Source of the DNA: Bacteroidota bacterium
GTDB taxonomy: Bacteria; Bacteroidota; Bacteroidia; UKL13-3
Length of the DNA stretch: 64,000 nt
Direction of reading: 5' to 3'
Assembly: GCA_027488905.1 (NCBI GenBank)
Contig: JAIYAT010000020.1
Location: forward strand, 62,001 to 126,000
The position numbers and the translations under genes are program-made. The notes beneath the pieces are model-generated. The model did not search any database and had not been told where the DNA came from. It worked only from the letters and a program-made list of their open reading frames with translations. Below are positions 42,983 to 52,551 of the stretch, piece by piece (within the stretch, counting starts at the first letter, position 1; each line of letters begins with the position of its first letter).

Positions 42983-44425
42983 TTGCAAAATCAAGAGAAG
43001 AATAAATGGTTTTGGGCCATTGGGATTGCCTTTATCCTTCTTAATTCCATTGGAATAGCCTTAGAATGGTATTGGGTAGCAGCCTTGCCTGCCTTTGCGT
43101 TTTTGGCTTTATTGGCCTTGCTTAAGCTAGATCATTTACTCATTGTCTTAGTTTTTTTAGTGCCATTTTCCATTAATATTGAGGATGTAGTGCTAGGAAT
43201 GGGCTTAAGCCTACCTGTTGAACCCATGATTATTGGAGTCTTTCTATTGGTTATCTATAAATTTATCATTGATGGTCAATATGATTATAGGGTTTTAAAA
43301 CATCCTATTACCATTGCTATTTTGGTAAATCTGGCTTGGATTTTCTTCACCTCAATTAGTTCGCAAGAAAAAGTAGTCAGTCTTAAATTCTTTTTGTCGA
43401 GAAGTTGGTTTTTGTTGGTTTTTTACTTTTTGGGAGTTGTACTTTTTAAGCGATTTAGCCAAATTAAAGCGTATTTATGGGCTTACATGATTCCTTTGGC
43501 TATTGTTATTGTAATTACTTTGATTAAGCATAGTGCCGACAATTTCTCTCAAATTAGTTCCTTTGAAATCATGTCTCCATTTTATATTGCGCATGGTATT
43601 TATGCGGCGGCAATTGCATTTTTTATTCCGTTGCTATTAATGTTCATTTTATTTGGGTTCAAGCTAAAGTTTAACTTTTTAACCGTACTTATTTCAATTG
43701 GGCTTTTAGTATTATTTACGGTAGGGCTAATTTTTAGCTATACTCGCGCTGGTTGGATAAGTTTAGTTGCAGCTGCAATTTTAGGGATTGCATTTATGCT
43801 AAGATTACGTTTGTGGCACATGCTTGCTGTTTTAGGGGTTGTAGCCATTATGGCGGTGGTTAATTTTGATGATATCTTTTTTCAATTGTATCAAAACAAA
43901 CAAAATTCTGCTGAAGGATTTGAGAAGCACTTAGAATCTGTTTCTAATGTTAGAAATGATGTTTCTAATTTGGAACGAGTGAATAGGTGGATAGCGGCGG
44001 TAAACATGGTAAAAGAAAGGCCAATCCTAGGTTTTGGACCAGGAGCCTATTCGTTTACTTATGCTCCTTACCAAGACCCAGAATTTGTTACTCCAATAAC
44101 TACTGCCTTTGGCGATCAGGGGCACGCTCACAGTGAATATTTAAATCCACTTTCTGAAAGCGGATGGATTGGGTTATTTACTTTTTTGGCAATTATTTTT
44201 ACGACATTTAGAACTGGTATTAGACTTTTTTACGAAGGCAGGACCCCAATGATCCGTATTTTTAGTGCTGGTCTTTTGTTGGGATTGATAACTTACTTAG
44301 CACATGGTTTATTAAATGCCTACAGTGAGCAGGATAAAATAGCGGTCTTGTTTTGGGGATTTATAGCTATGATTACAGCGATGGATTTATACCACCAGCC
44401 AGAAAACGGGGAAGAGATTGATTAA
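42983..44425 (+). CDS. O-antigen ligase/polymerase-like membrane protein (TTG start)
   Basis: Multi-TM; RPILGFGPGAYSFTYAPY and HAHSEYLNPLSESGWIGL Wzy_C motif. Confidence 0.88.
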   Translation: MQNQEKNKWFWAIGIAFILLNSIGIALEWYWVAALPAFAFLALLALLKLDHLLIVLVFLVPFSINIEDVVLGMGLSLPVEPMIIGVFLLVIYKFIIDGQYDYRVLKHPITIAILVNLAWIFFTSISSQEKVVSLKFFLSRSWFLLVFYFLGVVLFKRFSQIKAYLWAYMIPLAIVIVITLIKHSADNFSQISSFEIMSPFYIAHGIYAAAIAFFIPLLLMFILFGFKLKFNFLTVLISIGLLVLFTVGLIFSYTRAGWISLVAAAILGIAFMLRLRLWHMLAVLGVVAIMAVVNFDDIFFQLYQNKQNSAEGFEKHLESVSNVRNDVSNLERVNRWIAAVNMVKERPILGFGPGAYSFTYAPYQDPEFVTPITTAFGDQGHAHSEYLNPLSESGWIGLFTFLAIIFTTFRTGIRLFYEGRTPMIRIFSAGLLLGLITYLAHGLLNAYSEQDKIAVLFWGFIAMITAMDLYHQPENGEEID

Positions 44426-45492
44426 CCTTTTCGATTGATTCCGTACTTTAAACTAATGATATTACTCATTCCAATCAAACCTTGATTGAATGCGTTTCCT
44501 AGGGCATAATCAATGGAGAGTGTTTTCAATTTTATGCCAATTCCTAAGCTTGGCATTCCATTGAAACTTTGTTTACCAGAAATATCAGTTACTCTTTGTA
44601 AAGTGCTATACCCACCTCTAACAAAAACAAAATCATTGTAACCAAACTCCAAACCCATTCTTGGGTCAAGGTTAATAATTTTACTGCTTATTAAAACATT
44701 TCTTTGACCATCTGTAGTTAAATCAAAATTAAACTCTGGTAAAAGCGAATATCTATCTTTAGAAAAATAAAATTTCCTAGCAACGCCAAATGTAAACCTA
44801 GGAACAGTAATTTCTAATCCACCATTGGGAACTGCATTTCCAGCAGCAATTAATTGTTGTTTATCCGCTTCCGAAAGGTTGAAAGTCCAAGCATTAAAGG
44901 TACTGCTAACATCTCTAGCCATTGCTGCAAACTGCCAGTCATTTCGTTCATACGTTGCACCAGCATCTATCCCAAATCCCCAAGCGCCGCCAAAATCGCC
45001 AACCACCCTTCTAATTACTTTTGCGTTCAAACCTATATTTAAACCCTTTATTTTAGTAGATTTAGCATATGAGCCTACAAAAGCATAATCTACAGCCGAA
45101 AAGCTTCTGATGAGAGAATAATTTATTTGCCCATCTTGCATGATATATAAGGTATTTGGGATACCATCTACCCCAAATCTTATGAGAGAGAATGCTAATT
45201 TTGAGTTTTCTGAAAGTGAAAAACCAATACTACCATAATCATGCTTGGCAATACCTGCAAACTGCTCATTGTGCATCCCACTGATTTGCAGGTTTTCGGT
45301 CATTTTGAGCAAGGTTGCTGGATTCCAATAAGCACCTGTTACATCATTTGAACTGGCAATAACAGACCCTCCCATTGCCATTGCGCGTCCACCTATACCA
45401 ATGTTTAGAAACTCATTACTGTATTTTAATACTTGCGCTTGGGTTTGGTTCAAACCTAGCACTAATGTTAACAGCAAAAGATAATTTTTCAT
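44422..45492 (-). CDS. PorV/PorQ family outer membrane protein
   Basis: FLNIGIGGRAMAMGGSVIASSNDVTGAYWNPATLL. Confidence 0.87.
   Translation of the reverse strand: MKNYLLLLTLVLGLNQTQAQVLKYSNEFLNIGIGGRAMAMGGSVIASSNDVTGAYWNPATLLKMTENLQISGMHNEQFAGIAKHDYGSIGFSLSENSKLAFSLIRFGVDGIPNTLYIMQDGQINYSLIRSFSAVDYAFVGSYAKSTKIKGLNIGLNAKVIRRVVGDFGGAWGFGIDAGATYERNDWQFAAMARDVSSTFNAWTFNLSEADKQQLIAAGNAVPNGGLEITVPRFTFGVARKFYFSKDRYSLLPEFNFDLTTDGQRNVLISSKIINLDPRMGLEFGYNDFVFVRGGYSTLQRVTDISGKQSFNGMPSLGIGIKLKTLSIDYALGNAFNQGLIGMSNIISLKYGINRKG
45447..45456 (-). repeat. Dispersed near-palindrome
   Basis: TTTGGTTCAAACCTAG; encodes GLNQ in PorV-like signal peptide region. Confidence 0.9.
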
Positions 45493-46157
45493 TCAAAAAC
45501 GTTTTTCAATTCATACAACAATGCTTGCCTATTGGCAAAAAATCCAGATTCTAGTTGCTGCACGCCTTCCATTAAAATTTGCTTATCGGCAAAACTTAGA
45601 GGAGGCAAGCCAGCGCGCATTAACACCCTGCTTAACGAATAAGCAAATAGGTTATTATCTGGATAGTTTGCAATATAACCTACTTTGCGAAAATGCTCAA
45701 AATTTCTGAGAAATCTTACGGTGTCAGTACAATTGTGGTGGTTCATAAAATCTGCCAATTTATTTTCTTCAATTTGGCGCATGTAATTGTAAAATCTGGG
45801 TCCAACAATAGTTATGTGTTGAACCAATAAACGGTCTAGTAGCATTTCGAAGAGAATATGTCCGATAAACCATTTGCGATGAATTATTTCTTGAAAAGGT
45901 AATTGCTTAATCATTTCTAAACACTGTGCCGACCCATGTTCAAAAAATAGGGAAGCATGAAAACGCTTATCGGCAGCCAAATGCTTGCGGCATCCTTCAT
46001 TTAAATCCATAAAAAACTCATTCTCAATTACCAAAGTTGGATGCCTGCCTAACCCTTTAACCAAACCTCTGCTAATGTCGGGCAGGATTAAGCCCAAGTG
46101 GTAGGCGGCACCTTTTTGTGGTTGCTCGTCGATATAGAAATGAGAGAGAAAGTTCAA
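45489..46157 (-). CDS. Acyl carrier protein phosphodiesterase-like (AcpH/DUF479-like)
   Basis: MNFLSHFYI...GLILPDISRGLVKGLGRHPTL; weak family match by eye. Confidence 0.5.
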   Translation of the reverse strand: MNFLSHFYIDEQPQKGAAYHLGLILPDISRGLVKGLGRHPTLVIENEFFMDLNEGCRKHLAADKRFHASLFFEHGSAQCLEMIKQLPFQEIIHRKWFIGHILFEMLLDRLLVQHITIVGPRFYNYMRQIEENKLADFMNHHNCTDTVRFLRNFEHFRKVGYIANYPDNNLFAYSLSRVLMRAGLPPLSFADKQILMEGVQQLESGFFANRQALLYELKNVFE

Positions 46158-46183
46158 TAGTTTTAGGTATTGTGAGATGCTGT

Positions 46184-47476
46184 TTATTCTACTTTTAAAA
46201 AATTGATATAGGTGTACTCCAATTCCTTATCATTTCTTTTTAATGAAAGTCCGTATTCTGATTTCAACAAGTTTTCAAGTTCAGCGAAATCACTTTTGGG
46301 TAGGATGAAATCAAATTTACTGTCAATGTTGGCGCTATTCGTAATATATTTATTATAGTTTGAAGAAAGTTCCTTGGCTATTTGACCCAGGTCTGCATTT
46401 TCTATTTTTATTTCTTTAGAGGTCATGCTCGTAATGCTTGAATTTCCATTGTTGCTGGATTTATGTTTTAATAGTTTTGTAGAATCTTGCAAATCCATTT
46501 CCCAAATTAATTGAAATACTTTATTGCTCTCAAGCTTAAAATTGTAAACCTGTGATAGATGTTTCAGTATTGCTTTTTTATCATCGGTAGTATCCTTAAT
46601 ATACTTTTTATAACTTAAGCTAATTCTTTTGTCGGCCATTTGATTGCTGCTAAAATCAATAAGCTTTTCATCTTTTTCAAGTAGATAGGCGATTATTGAT
46701 TTAAGGCTTGTTCCATTAAAATTTATTGTGTCTGAACCAAATGTGGATGAAACATTCATTTGCTTTAGGGTATGTTCCTCAATTTTTAAGGAATAGCTAT
46801 TTGTTTTAACATTGAGTTTTTCAACCGCACCGCTCATAAAGATGATCGGTATGATAAGAAAAATTGCATTGTGAAGGGCATGCATTAGTACTCCTAAAAT
46901 TAGATTATATCTTACCCGTAAATAACCTAAGAAAAGTCCCATGATAAATTGCGGGGCTAATAATATTGGGGAGAAAATTAAAATGTTGATTGAGTATTCA
47001 AAGTTTGCTATATGAACAATGGAAAATAATATAGCAGAAAAATAAAAAATGGCCCTAAAATTATTTACCCAAATAGCATTTAATTGAGATTCAACAATAA
47101 TTTTGTTTTGTTTACCAGTTAAAGAGGCCAAGAGCATTATCAAACGAGCTAAGTAATTTTGTTTGAACCGGAGATAAAGTCGAAAAATTAATTCTTCAAT
47201 TAGTGGCATCAACACTACTCCAAAAAGTATTATCCACCAAATGGGTAACTGTTGCAAAAGCATCACCATTTTATGTTTATCTGTATTAATCAATCCAAAT
47301 TTTTCAATCGCATAAACAATTGCTATTAAAACCCCCATGATTGGAATGTCTATTGCTAAAAGGGAGAAAAGTCTTTTTACTTTTTGTTGCCTTGTCTGTA
47401 TTGGATCTGGCTGGTCAATGGGTCTTTTGAGGAAAGTTGAAAAATCCTTGTAAGTCTCTTTAATCGAATTTATCAT
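46184..47476 (-). CDS. CPBP intramembrane metalloprotease with C-terminal DUF3738-like domain
   Basis: LIEELIFRLYLR and VLMHALHNAIFL CPBP motifs; C-terminus LGQIAKELSSNYNKYITNSANIDSKFDFILPKSDFAELENLLKSEYGLSLKR. Confidence 0.75.
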   Translation of the reverse strand: MINSIKETYKDFSTFLKRPIDQPDPIQTRQQKVKRLFSLLAIDIPIMGVLIAIVYAIEKFGLINTDKHKMVMLLQQLPIWWIILFGVVLMPLIEELIFRLYLRFKQNYLARLIMLLASLTGKQNKIIVESQLNAIWVNNFRAIFYFSAILFSIVHIANFEYSINILIFSPILLAPQFIMGLFLGYLRVRYNLILGVLMHALHNAIFLIIPIIFMSGAVEKLNVKTNSYSLKIEEHTLKQMNVSSTFGSDTINFNGTSLKSIIAYLLEKDEKLIDFSSNQMADKRISLSYKKYIKDTTDDKKAILKHLSQVYNFKLESNKVFQLIWEMDLQDSTKLLKHKSSNNGNSSITSMTSKEIKIENADLGQIAKELSSNYNKYITNSANIDSKFDFILPKSDFAELENLLKSEYGLSLKRNDKELEYTYINFLKVE

Positions 47477-47719
47477 TTGATGAACTGGTTTCTTTACTAA
47501 TTGAAATTTGACGTGACCTTGCTCTGTTAACCATTGCTTAATGAGAGAGGTATAAATTTTATCATCTACGAATAACGCATTTTTTGTGGATTTATGAATG
47601 TTAGCGTTTTAAAGAAAATGTAATTTGCCAACTAAATAATATTGAAGATAAATATAAAAAATAAAACTTTAGATTTGAACCTAGGCTGAATAGTCAACCT
47701 ATTTAAAAGAGTTAAAATC

Positions 47720-48142
47720 ATGAATAAACTATTTAAAAGTAAGAATTATCAAACTTTAGAATCAATAGGATTCATAGCATTTATAACTACAATTTTGGTG
47801 CAGAATTTTATTCGCCCAAATAGCAAAGATTACGATGAAATAATTAAACAACTGCTTGGTGTTTTGCCAAATTTTCTGGCGGGTATAGGCATGAGTATGG
47901 CCATCTTTATTTATAACAATGGTTATTTTGAGAAGATTAAGCTCAACCCAGAAAAAAGAATGCTTGCCTCTGTAATACTATCCATTTTAGGTCTCACTTT
48001 ATGGGAGTACATTCAGATTTTCGCCTACCGACCGTTTGACATAAACGACGTGATAGCAACTATAGTGGGAAGTTTGTTAAGTGCTGTTCTGATTTATCTA
48101 AATATAAAATACAACAAAAAGCAGAACCTAGTTGAATTTTAG
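47720..48142 (+). CDS. Hypothetical multi-TM membrane protein
   Basis: 140 aa with three to four hydrophobic segments. Confidence 0.6.
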   Translation: MNKLFKSKNYQTLESIGFIAFITTILVQNFIRPNSKDYDEIIKQLLGVLPNFLAGIGMSMAIFIYNNGYFEKIKLNPEKRMLASVILSILGLTLWEYIQIFAYRPFDINDVIATIVGSLLSAVLIYLNIKYNKKQNLVEF

Positions 48143-48193
48143 CACTAAAGAATAACCTTAAAAATTCATCAGATTAATTTAAATAAGTTTCTT

Positions 48194-49879
48194 TTACTTC
48201 AAACTTGTACCAATAATTTGTTCTGAGTGATAGGTTTTCTCTGATATTTGTTTGATTATTTCATCTAATTCATGTGCAGATTCTCTGATAGACTTTAAAA
48301 CTTTTTCATTGCTAAAAAAATCATCATCTATGCCATTGGACTCATTATAAAGATTGATTAGGCCTAGCATTCGTGCCAAAGGAGCCCTAACTTTATGAGA
48401 TTGCAACCAAGCAATTTCTCGCAGGATTTGGTTTTGTTTTTCAATGGTATCAAAATGTGCATCTCGTTGTTCTATGGCTAAAATTTGCTTCGTGAGGTTT
48501 CTGCTAAAAAGAGCTACTCCAACTACTTTATCATCAACAATAACTGGATACATGCGAATATTCAGATAAAAAAACTCATTTTCACCTTGTACCTTCTCAT
48601 TGAAATCTAGAATTGTGCCTGTCAAAACTTGGTTGTATTTGTCTTTCCAATAATTTTGCATATACTCTGGAAGCATATCTATGATACAAATCCCCTTTTT
48701 AAGTTCCTTACCAAAAGCTCTTAAGAAATCTTCATATACAATATTGTTAACAAAAGTAATTTCATAATTGCTATTGATAGACCATATACTTTCTAAAGAA
48801 CTATTTAAAATTGCATTAAGGTGCGCTTCTTGCTCGCGTAAAAATGATTCTACCCTTTTTAACTCAGTAATTTCAGTGCTCATTCCGGCCATCCCAATTA
48901 CCAAACCTTTTGCATCGTATGTTGGAAATTTAACACTTATAAAATGTTTAAGTGCGTTATCGACTAGTAAAATTTCTTCAATAATAATTTTCTTATTTCC
49001 CTGCATTACCTGTAAATCGTTTTGCCTGAATTGCTTAGCAATACCTTCTTCAAACAAATCAAAATCGGTTCTTCCAATTACATTTTCGCGAGGATGACCT
49101 GTTACCTCTTCCCAAGTTTTATTAACTCTTACATAGGTTCCATCTAACCTTTTAATATATGTAACCGAACCAGAATTCTCCATTAAATCTGCCAAAAATC
49201 TTTCTTTGCCCTTAATTTCAGAAATTGCATAAATTCTATTTTTAAGGTTCACCAACATTTTTGCGATAACTGTATTAAGTTTTTCTTGAGCCAAAGCTCC
49301 AGTATTGAACTGCCTGATAAAATCAATACCTACGAAACCGATGAGTTGCCCATCATTCATCAAGGGCACAGAAAACACACTTTTTATTCCTTCTTTTGAA
49401 AAACCTCTTTTGATTGGATTGTTATCGTTTAATGACGTAATATCTGGAACATAATAAATCTCTCCTTTTTTATGGGCATCATACCATTCAGGAAAATTTC
49501 TACAGGGTATATTTTTTAAGGAATTAAACTGACTACTAGTTCCTTCTGCACACCATTCAAAAGAAATCGAAGCAAACCCTGTTGCTGGGTTAATATCAAA
49601 AATAAAAATTCTTGCTGCGCCAAAAAAGTTCCCTAATTTCTTCAATGAGGTATTTAACTCTAGGTCTGCATCTTCTAATTTTATATCTATAAAAGCATCT
49701 AATATCTCTACATATAAGTCTTGTAATTCATTTTCGTAACTCGATTGAAAAGCCTTTTCAGCATTGGATTTCCTGAGTTGAATGATAAACGCTAAAAGCT
49801 CCTCTTTAGAAAAAGTTTCTAATTTGCTTATAAAATCCTCATCGCCTGAATCACTGTAAAAAAGATTTAGCATGTGCAA
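48194..49879 (-). CDS. GAF-PAS-PAS sensor protein with His-kinase-like DHp helix but no visible ATPase domain
   Basis: GAF (SVFSVPLMNDGQLIGFVGIDF), two PAS, terminal REIAWLQSHKVRAPLARMLGLINLY; ORF ends ~65 residues after the H-box. Confidence 0.8.
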   Translation of the reverse strand: MHMLNLFYSDSGDEDFISKLETFSKEELLAFIIQLRKSNAEKAFQSSYENELQDLYVEILDAFIDIKLEDADLELNTSLKKLGNFFGAARIFIFDINPATGFASISFEWCAEGTSSQFNSLKNIPCRNFPEWYDAHKKGEIYYVPDITSLNDNNPIKRGFSKEGIKSVFSVPLMNDGQLIGFVGIDFIRQFNTGALAQEKLNTVIAKMLVNLKNRIYAISEIKGKERFLADLMENSGSVTYIKRLDGTYVRVNKTWEEVTGHPRENVIGRTDFDLFEEGIAKQFRQNDLQVMQGNKKIIIEEILLVDNALKHFISVKFPTYDAKGLVIGMAGMSTEITELKRVESFLREQEAHLNAILNSSLESIWSINSNYEITFVNNIVYEDFLRAFGKELKKGICIIDMLPEYMQNYWKDKYNQVLTGTILDFNEKVQGENEFFYLNIRMYPVIVDDKVVGVALFSRNLTKQILAIEQRDAHFDTIEKQNQILREIAWLQSHKVRAPLARMLGLINLYNESNGIDDDFFSNEKVLKSIRESAHELDEIIKQISEKTYHSEQIIGTSLK

Positions 49880-50098
49880 AGGAGTTAGTTTTTTTGTTAA
49901 TATAAAGGTACGGATTCAAATGCAATAAAAAATACCTATTAATGGGTATCTTTTGTTTTTTTTAAATTCTTTAAGTTTTAATAATAATTAATTGTTTCAA
50001 ATTACATTCCATTTTACCTAATAACAGCATAATATTCTACCTTCCTTCCCATTTGTTTGGTGCTTTGCAATCTTTATTATTACAGCTATTTTCGCAAC

Positions 50099-51385
50099 AT
50101 GAGCAATTTCGTTGAAGAATTAAAATGGAGAGGCATGTTGCACGACATAATGCCTGGTACTGAAGAGCAATTAAAGAAAGAAATAACCAATGGATATATT
50201 GGTTTTGACCCAACTGCGGATAGTTTGCATGTAGGACATTTGGTTCAAATCATGACCCTCATTCATTTCCAAAAAGCTGGCCATAGGCCTTTTGCCTTAG
50301 TTGGTGGTGCCACAGGAATGGTGGGCGACCCCTCTGGAAAATCTGCTGAACGAAATTTACTTTCAGAAGAAGTATTATTTCATAACGTAAATTGTATTGA
50401 AGCACAACTCAAAAAATTCTTGGATTTTAAGGATGAAGCTAGGGGTGCTAAAATGGTTAATAACTATGATTGGTTTAAAAACATAAGCTTTCTGGATTTT
50501 ATCAGAGATGTGGGCAAACACCTAACTGTAAATTACATGATGGCCAAAGACTCAGTGAAAATGCGTTTGGAGGGAGAAACAGGAATGAGTTTTACTGAGT
50601 TTACTTACCAACTCGTGCAAGGATTCGACTTTTTTCACCTTTGGAAAAATGAAAATTGCCTAATTCAAATGGGAGGCTCCGACCAATGGGGAAATATTGT
50701 TACTGGCACAGAATTGATTAGAAGAAAATCGCAAGGAACGGCATTTGCCTTAACTACAAACCTTATTAAGAAAAGTGATGGTACCAAGTTTGGAAAAACA
50801 GAAAGTGGTGCAGTTTGGCTCGACCCAAAGCGTACCTCGCCTTATAAATTTTATCAGTTTTGGCTCAATGCAAGTGATGCTGATGCGTCAACCTGGATTA
50901 GAATTTTCACCTTACTCAACAAAGAAACCATTGAATCCTTAGAAGCTGAACATGCATTAGCTCCACATACACGAATTTTACAAAAAGCCTTAGCCAAAGA
51001 CATTACTTCAAGGGTTCACTCCGAGGAAGCCTTTGAACAAGCAGTGGAAGCATCAGCAATTTTGTTTGGACAGGGTACGGCAGATACACTTTCCCAATTA
51101 GACGAGGCTACTTTTTTAGATATTTTTGAGGGAGTGCCTAACTTCCAATTAACCCAAACTGAATTGAGTTCTGGTATTCCAATAATTGATTTATTGGCAG
51201 AAAAAACCAGTGTTTTTCCTTCAAAAAGTGAGGCGCGCAAAATGTTACAAGGTGGAGGTGTTGGTATCAATAAAATTAAAATTGAAGATGCCAACCTAAT
51301 AGTTAAAATTGAACATTTAATTAATGAGAAGTATTTATTGGTTCAAAAAGGAAAGAAAAACTATTTCTTAATTAACTTTTCATAA
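50099..51385 (+). CDS. tyrS: Tyrosyl-tRNA synthetase
   Basis: [35 protein letters not shown]-terminal S4. Confidence 0.97.
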   Translation: MSNFVEELKWRGMLHDIMPGTEEQLKKEITNGYIGFDPTADSLHVGHLVQIMTLIHFQKAGHRPFALVGGATGMVGDPSGKSAERNLLSEEVLFHNVNCIEAQLKKFLDFKDEARGAKMVNNYDWFKNISFLDFIRDVGKHLTVNYMMAKDSVKMRLEGETGMSFTEFTYQLVQGFDFFHLWKNENCLIQMGGSDQWGNIVTGTELIRRKSQGTAFALTTNLIKKSDGTKFGKTESGAVWLDPKRTSPYKFYQFWLNASDADASTWIRIFTLLNKETIESLEAEHALAPHTRILQKALAKDITSRVHSEEAFEQAVEASAILFGQGTADTLSQLDEATFLDIFEGVPNFQLTQTELSSGIPIIDLLAEKTSVFPSKSEARKMLQGGGVGINKIKIEDANLIVKIEHLINEKYLLVQKGKKNYFLINFS

Positions 51386-51398
51386 TTCTTATTAGAAA

Positions 51399-52301
51399 AT
51401 GTACACAAAAATGAAAACAATTGGACCAAAAGACCTGCCTTTGGCAGAGTTTCATAATACCCTTTTAACGGCGATTGCGCCAAGGCCAATCTGCTTTGCA
51501 AGCACAATTGATAAAGCAGGAAATCCTAATTTAAGCCCGTTTAGCTTTTTTAACATATTTGGATCAAACCCAACCCGATTTATTTTTTCGCCTGCTAGAA
51601 GGGTACGTGATAATACTATAAAACACACTTTAGAAAATGCCTTTGCTACCAAAGAAGTTGTAATAAATGTAGTAAACTACGCTATGGTGCAGCAAATGAG
51701 TTTAGCAAGTTGCGAGTATCCAAAAGGCATAAACGAATTTGAAAAAGCAGGATTTACAATGGTTCCTTCCTTGCATGTAAAACCATTTAGGGTAAAGGAA
51801 AGTCCGGTTCAAATTGAATGCAAAATAGTAGATATACAAGAAACAGGAACTGAAGGTGGAGCAGGAAATCTCATCATTGCAGAGATGATTTGTATGCATA
51901 TTTCTCCTGAAGTATTAACTGCAGATGGAAAAATTAACCAGCATCAACTTGATGTGGTAGGCAGATTGGGCAGCGATTGGTATGTGCGCGCCAGCGGTTC
52001 TGCTTTATTTGAGGTGGCCAAGCCAGCAAGGAACCTAGGAATTGGATTTGACCAATTACCATTGGGTATAAAAAACAGTAAATTTTTAACTGGCAACGAC
52101 TTAGGTATGCTTGCCAATTGTGAGCAATTGCCAGATTTAGATTCGGTGGCAATATTTCAACGCATGAATAAAGAATTGAGCAAAATATTGGCTCAAGAAA
52201 TAACCAAAGAAGAAAAAAGTGAGTTGCTTCATAAACTTGCGCATCAAATATTACTTGAAGCAAAAGTTTTGGAGGCATGGAAAATACTTTTGAGCGAATA
52301 A
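51399..52301 (+). CDS. Flavin reductase (FMN-binding split barrel) family protein
   Basis: LLTAIAPRPICFASTIDKAGNPNLSPFSFFN. Confidence 0.88.
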   Translation: MYTKMKTIGPKDLPLAEFHNTLLTAIAPRPICFASTIDKAGNPNLSPFSFFNIFGSNPTRFIFSPARRVRDNTIKHTLENAFATKEVVINVVNYAMVQQMSLASCEYPKGINEFEKAGFTMVPSLHVKPFRVKESPVQIECKIVDIQETGTEGGAGNLIIAEMICMHISPEVLTADGKINQHQLDVVGRLGSDWYVRASGSALFEVAKPARNLGIGFDQLPLGIKNSKFLTGNDLGMLANCEQLPDLDSVAIFQRMNKELSKILAQEITKEEKSELLHKLAHQILLEAKVLEAWKILLSE

Positions 52302-52365
52302 GTGTACAAAATAGTGTCTAAATTGAGGAAATTATTTCCACTAAAAAATACACATTATAAGTTTC

Positions 52366-52375
52366 GGTTTGAACC
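52366..52375 (+). repeat. Dispersed near-palindrome, intergenic
   Basis: TTTCGGTTTGAACCAAA between flavin reductase gene and yidC terminator. Confidence 0.9.
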
Positions 52376-52502
52376 AAATGATAATTTATGTTTTTTAAAC
52401 GCTGATAATCATTAAAAAGAACAATTAATTCTGTTTTAAGAGGAGGTTTGGCAAAGTTTCTGAATGGTAACAAGTATTATTTTCATTTTACTTGGATACA
52501 AA

Positions 52503-52545
52503 AAAAACCCGATTGAGTAGCTCTCAATCGGGTTTCTTTTTTTAA
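52503..52545. terminator. Rho-independent terminator between tyrS/flavin reductase side and yidC
   Basis: AAACCCGATTGAG...CTCAATCGGGTTT with A and T tracts on either side. Confidence 0.88.
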
Positions 52546-52551
52546 TAGGTA

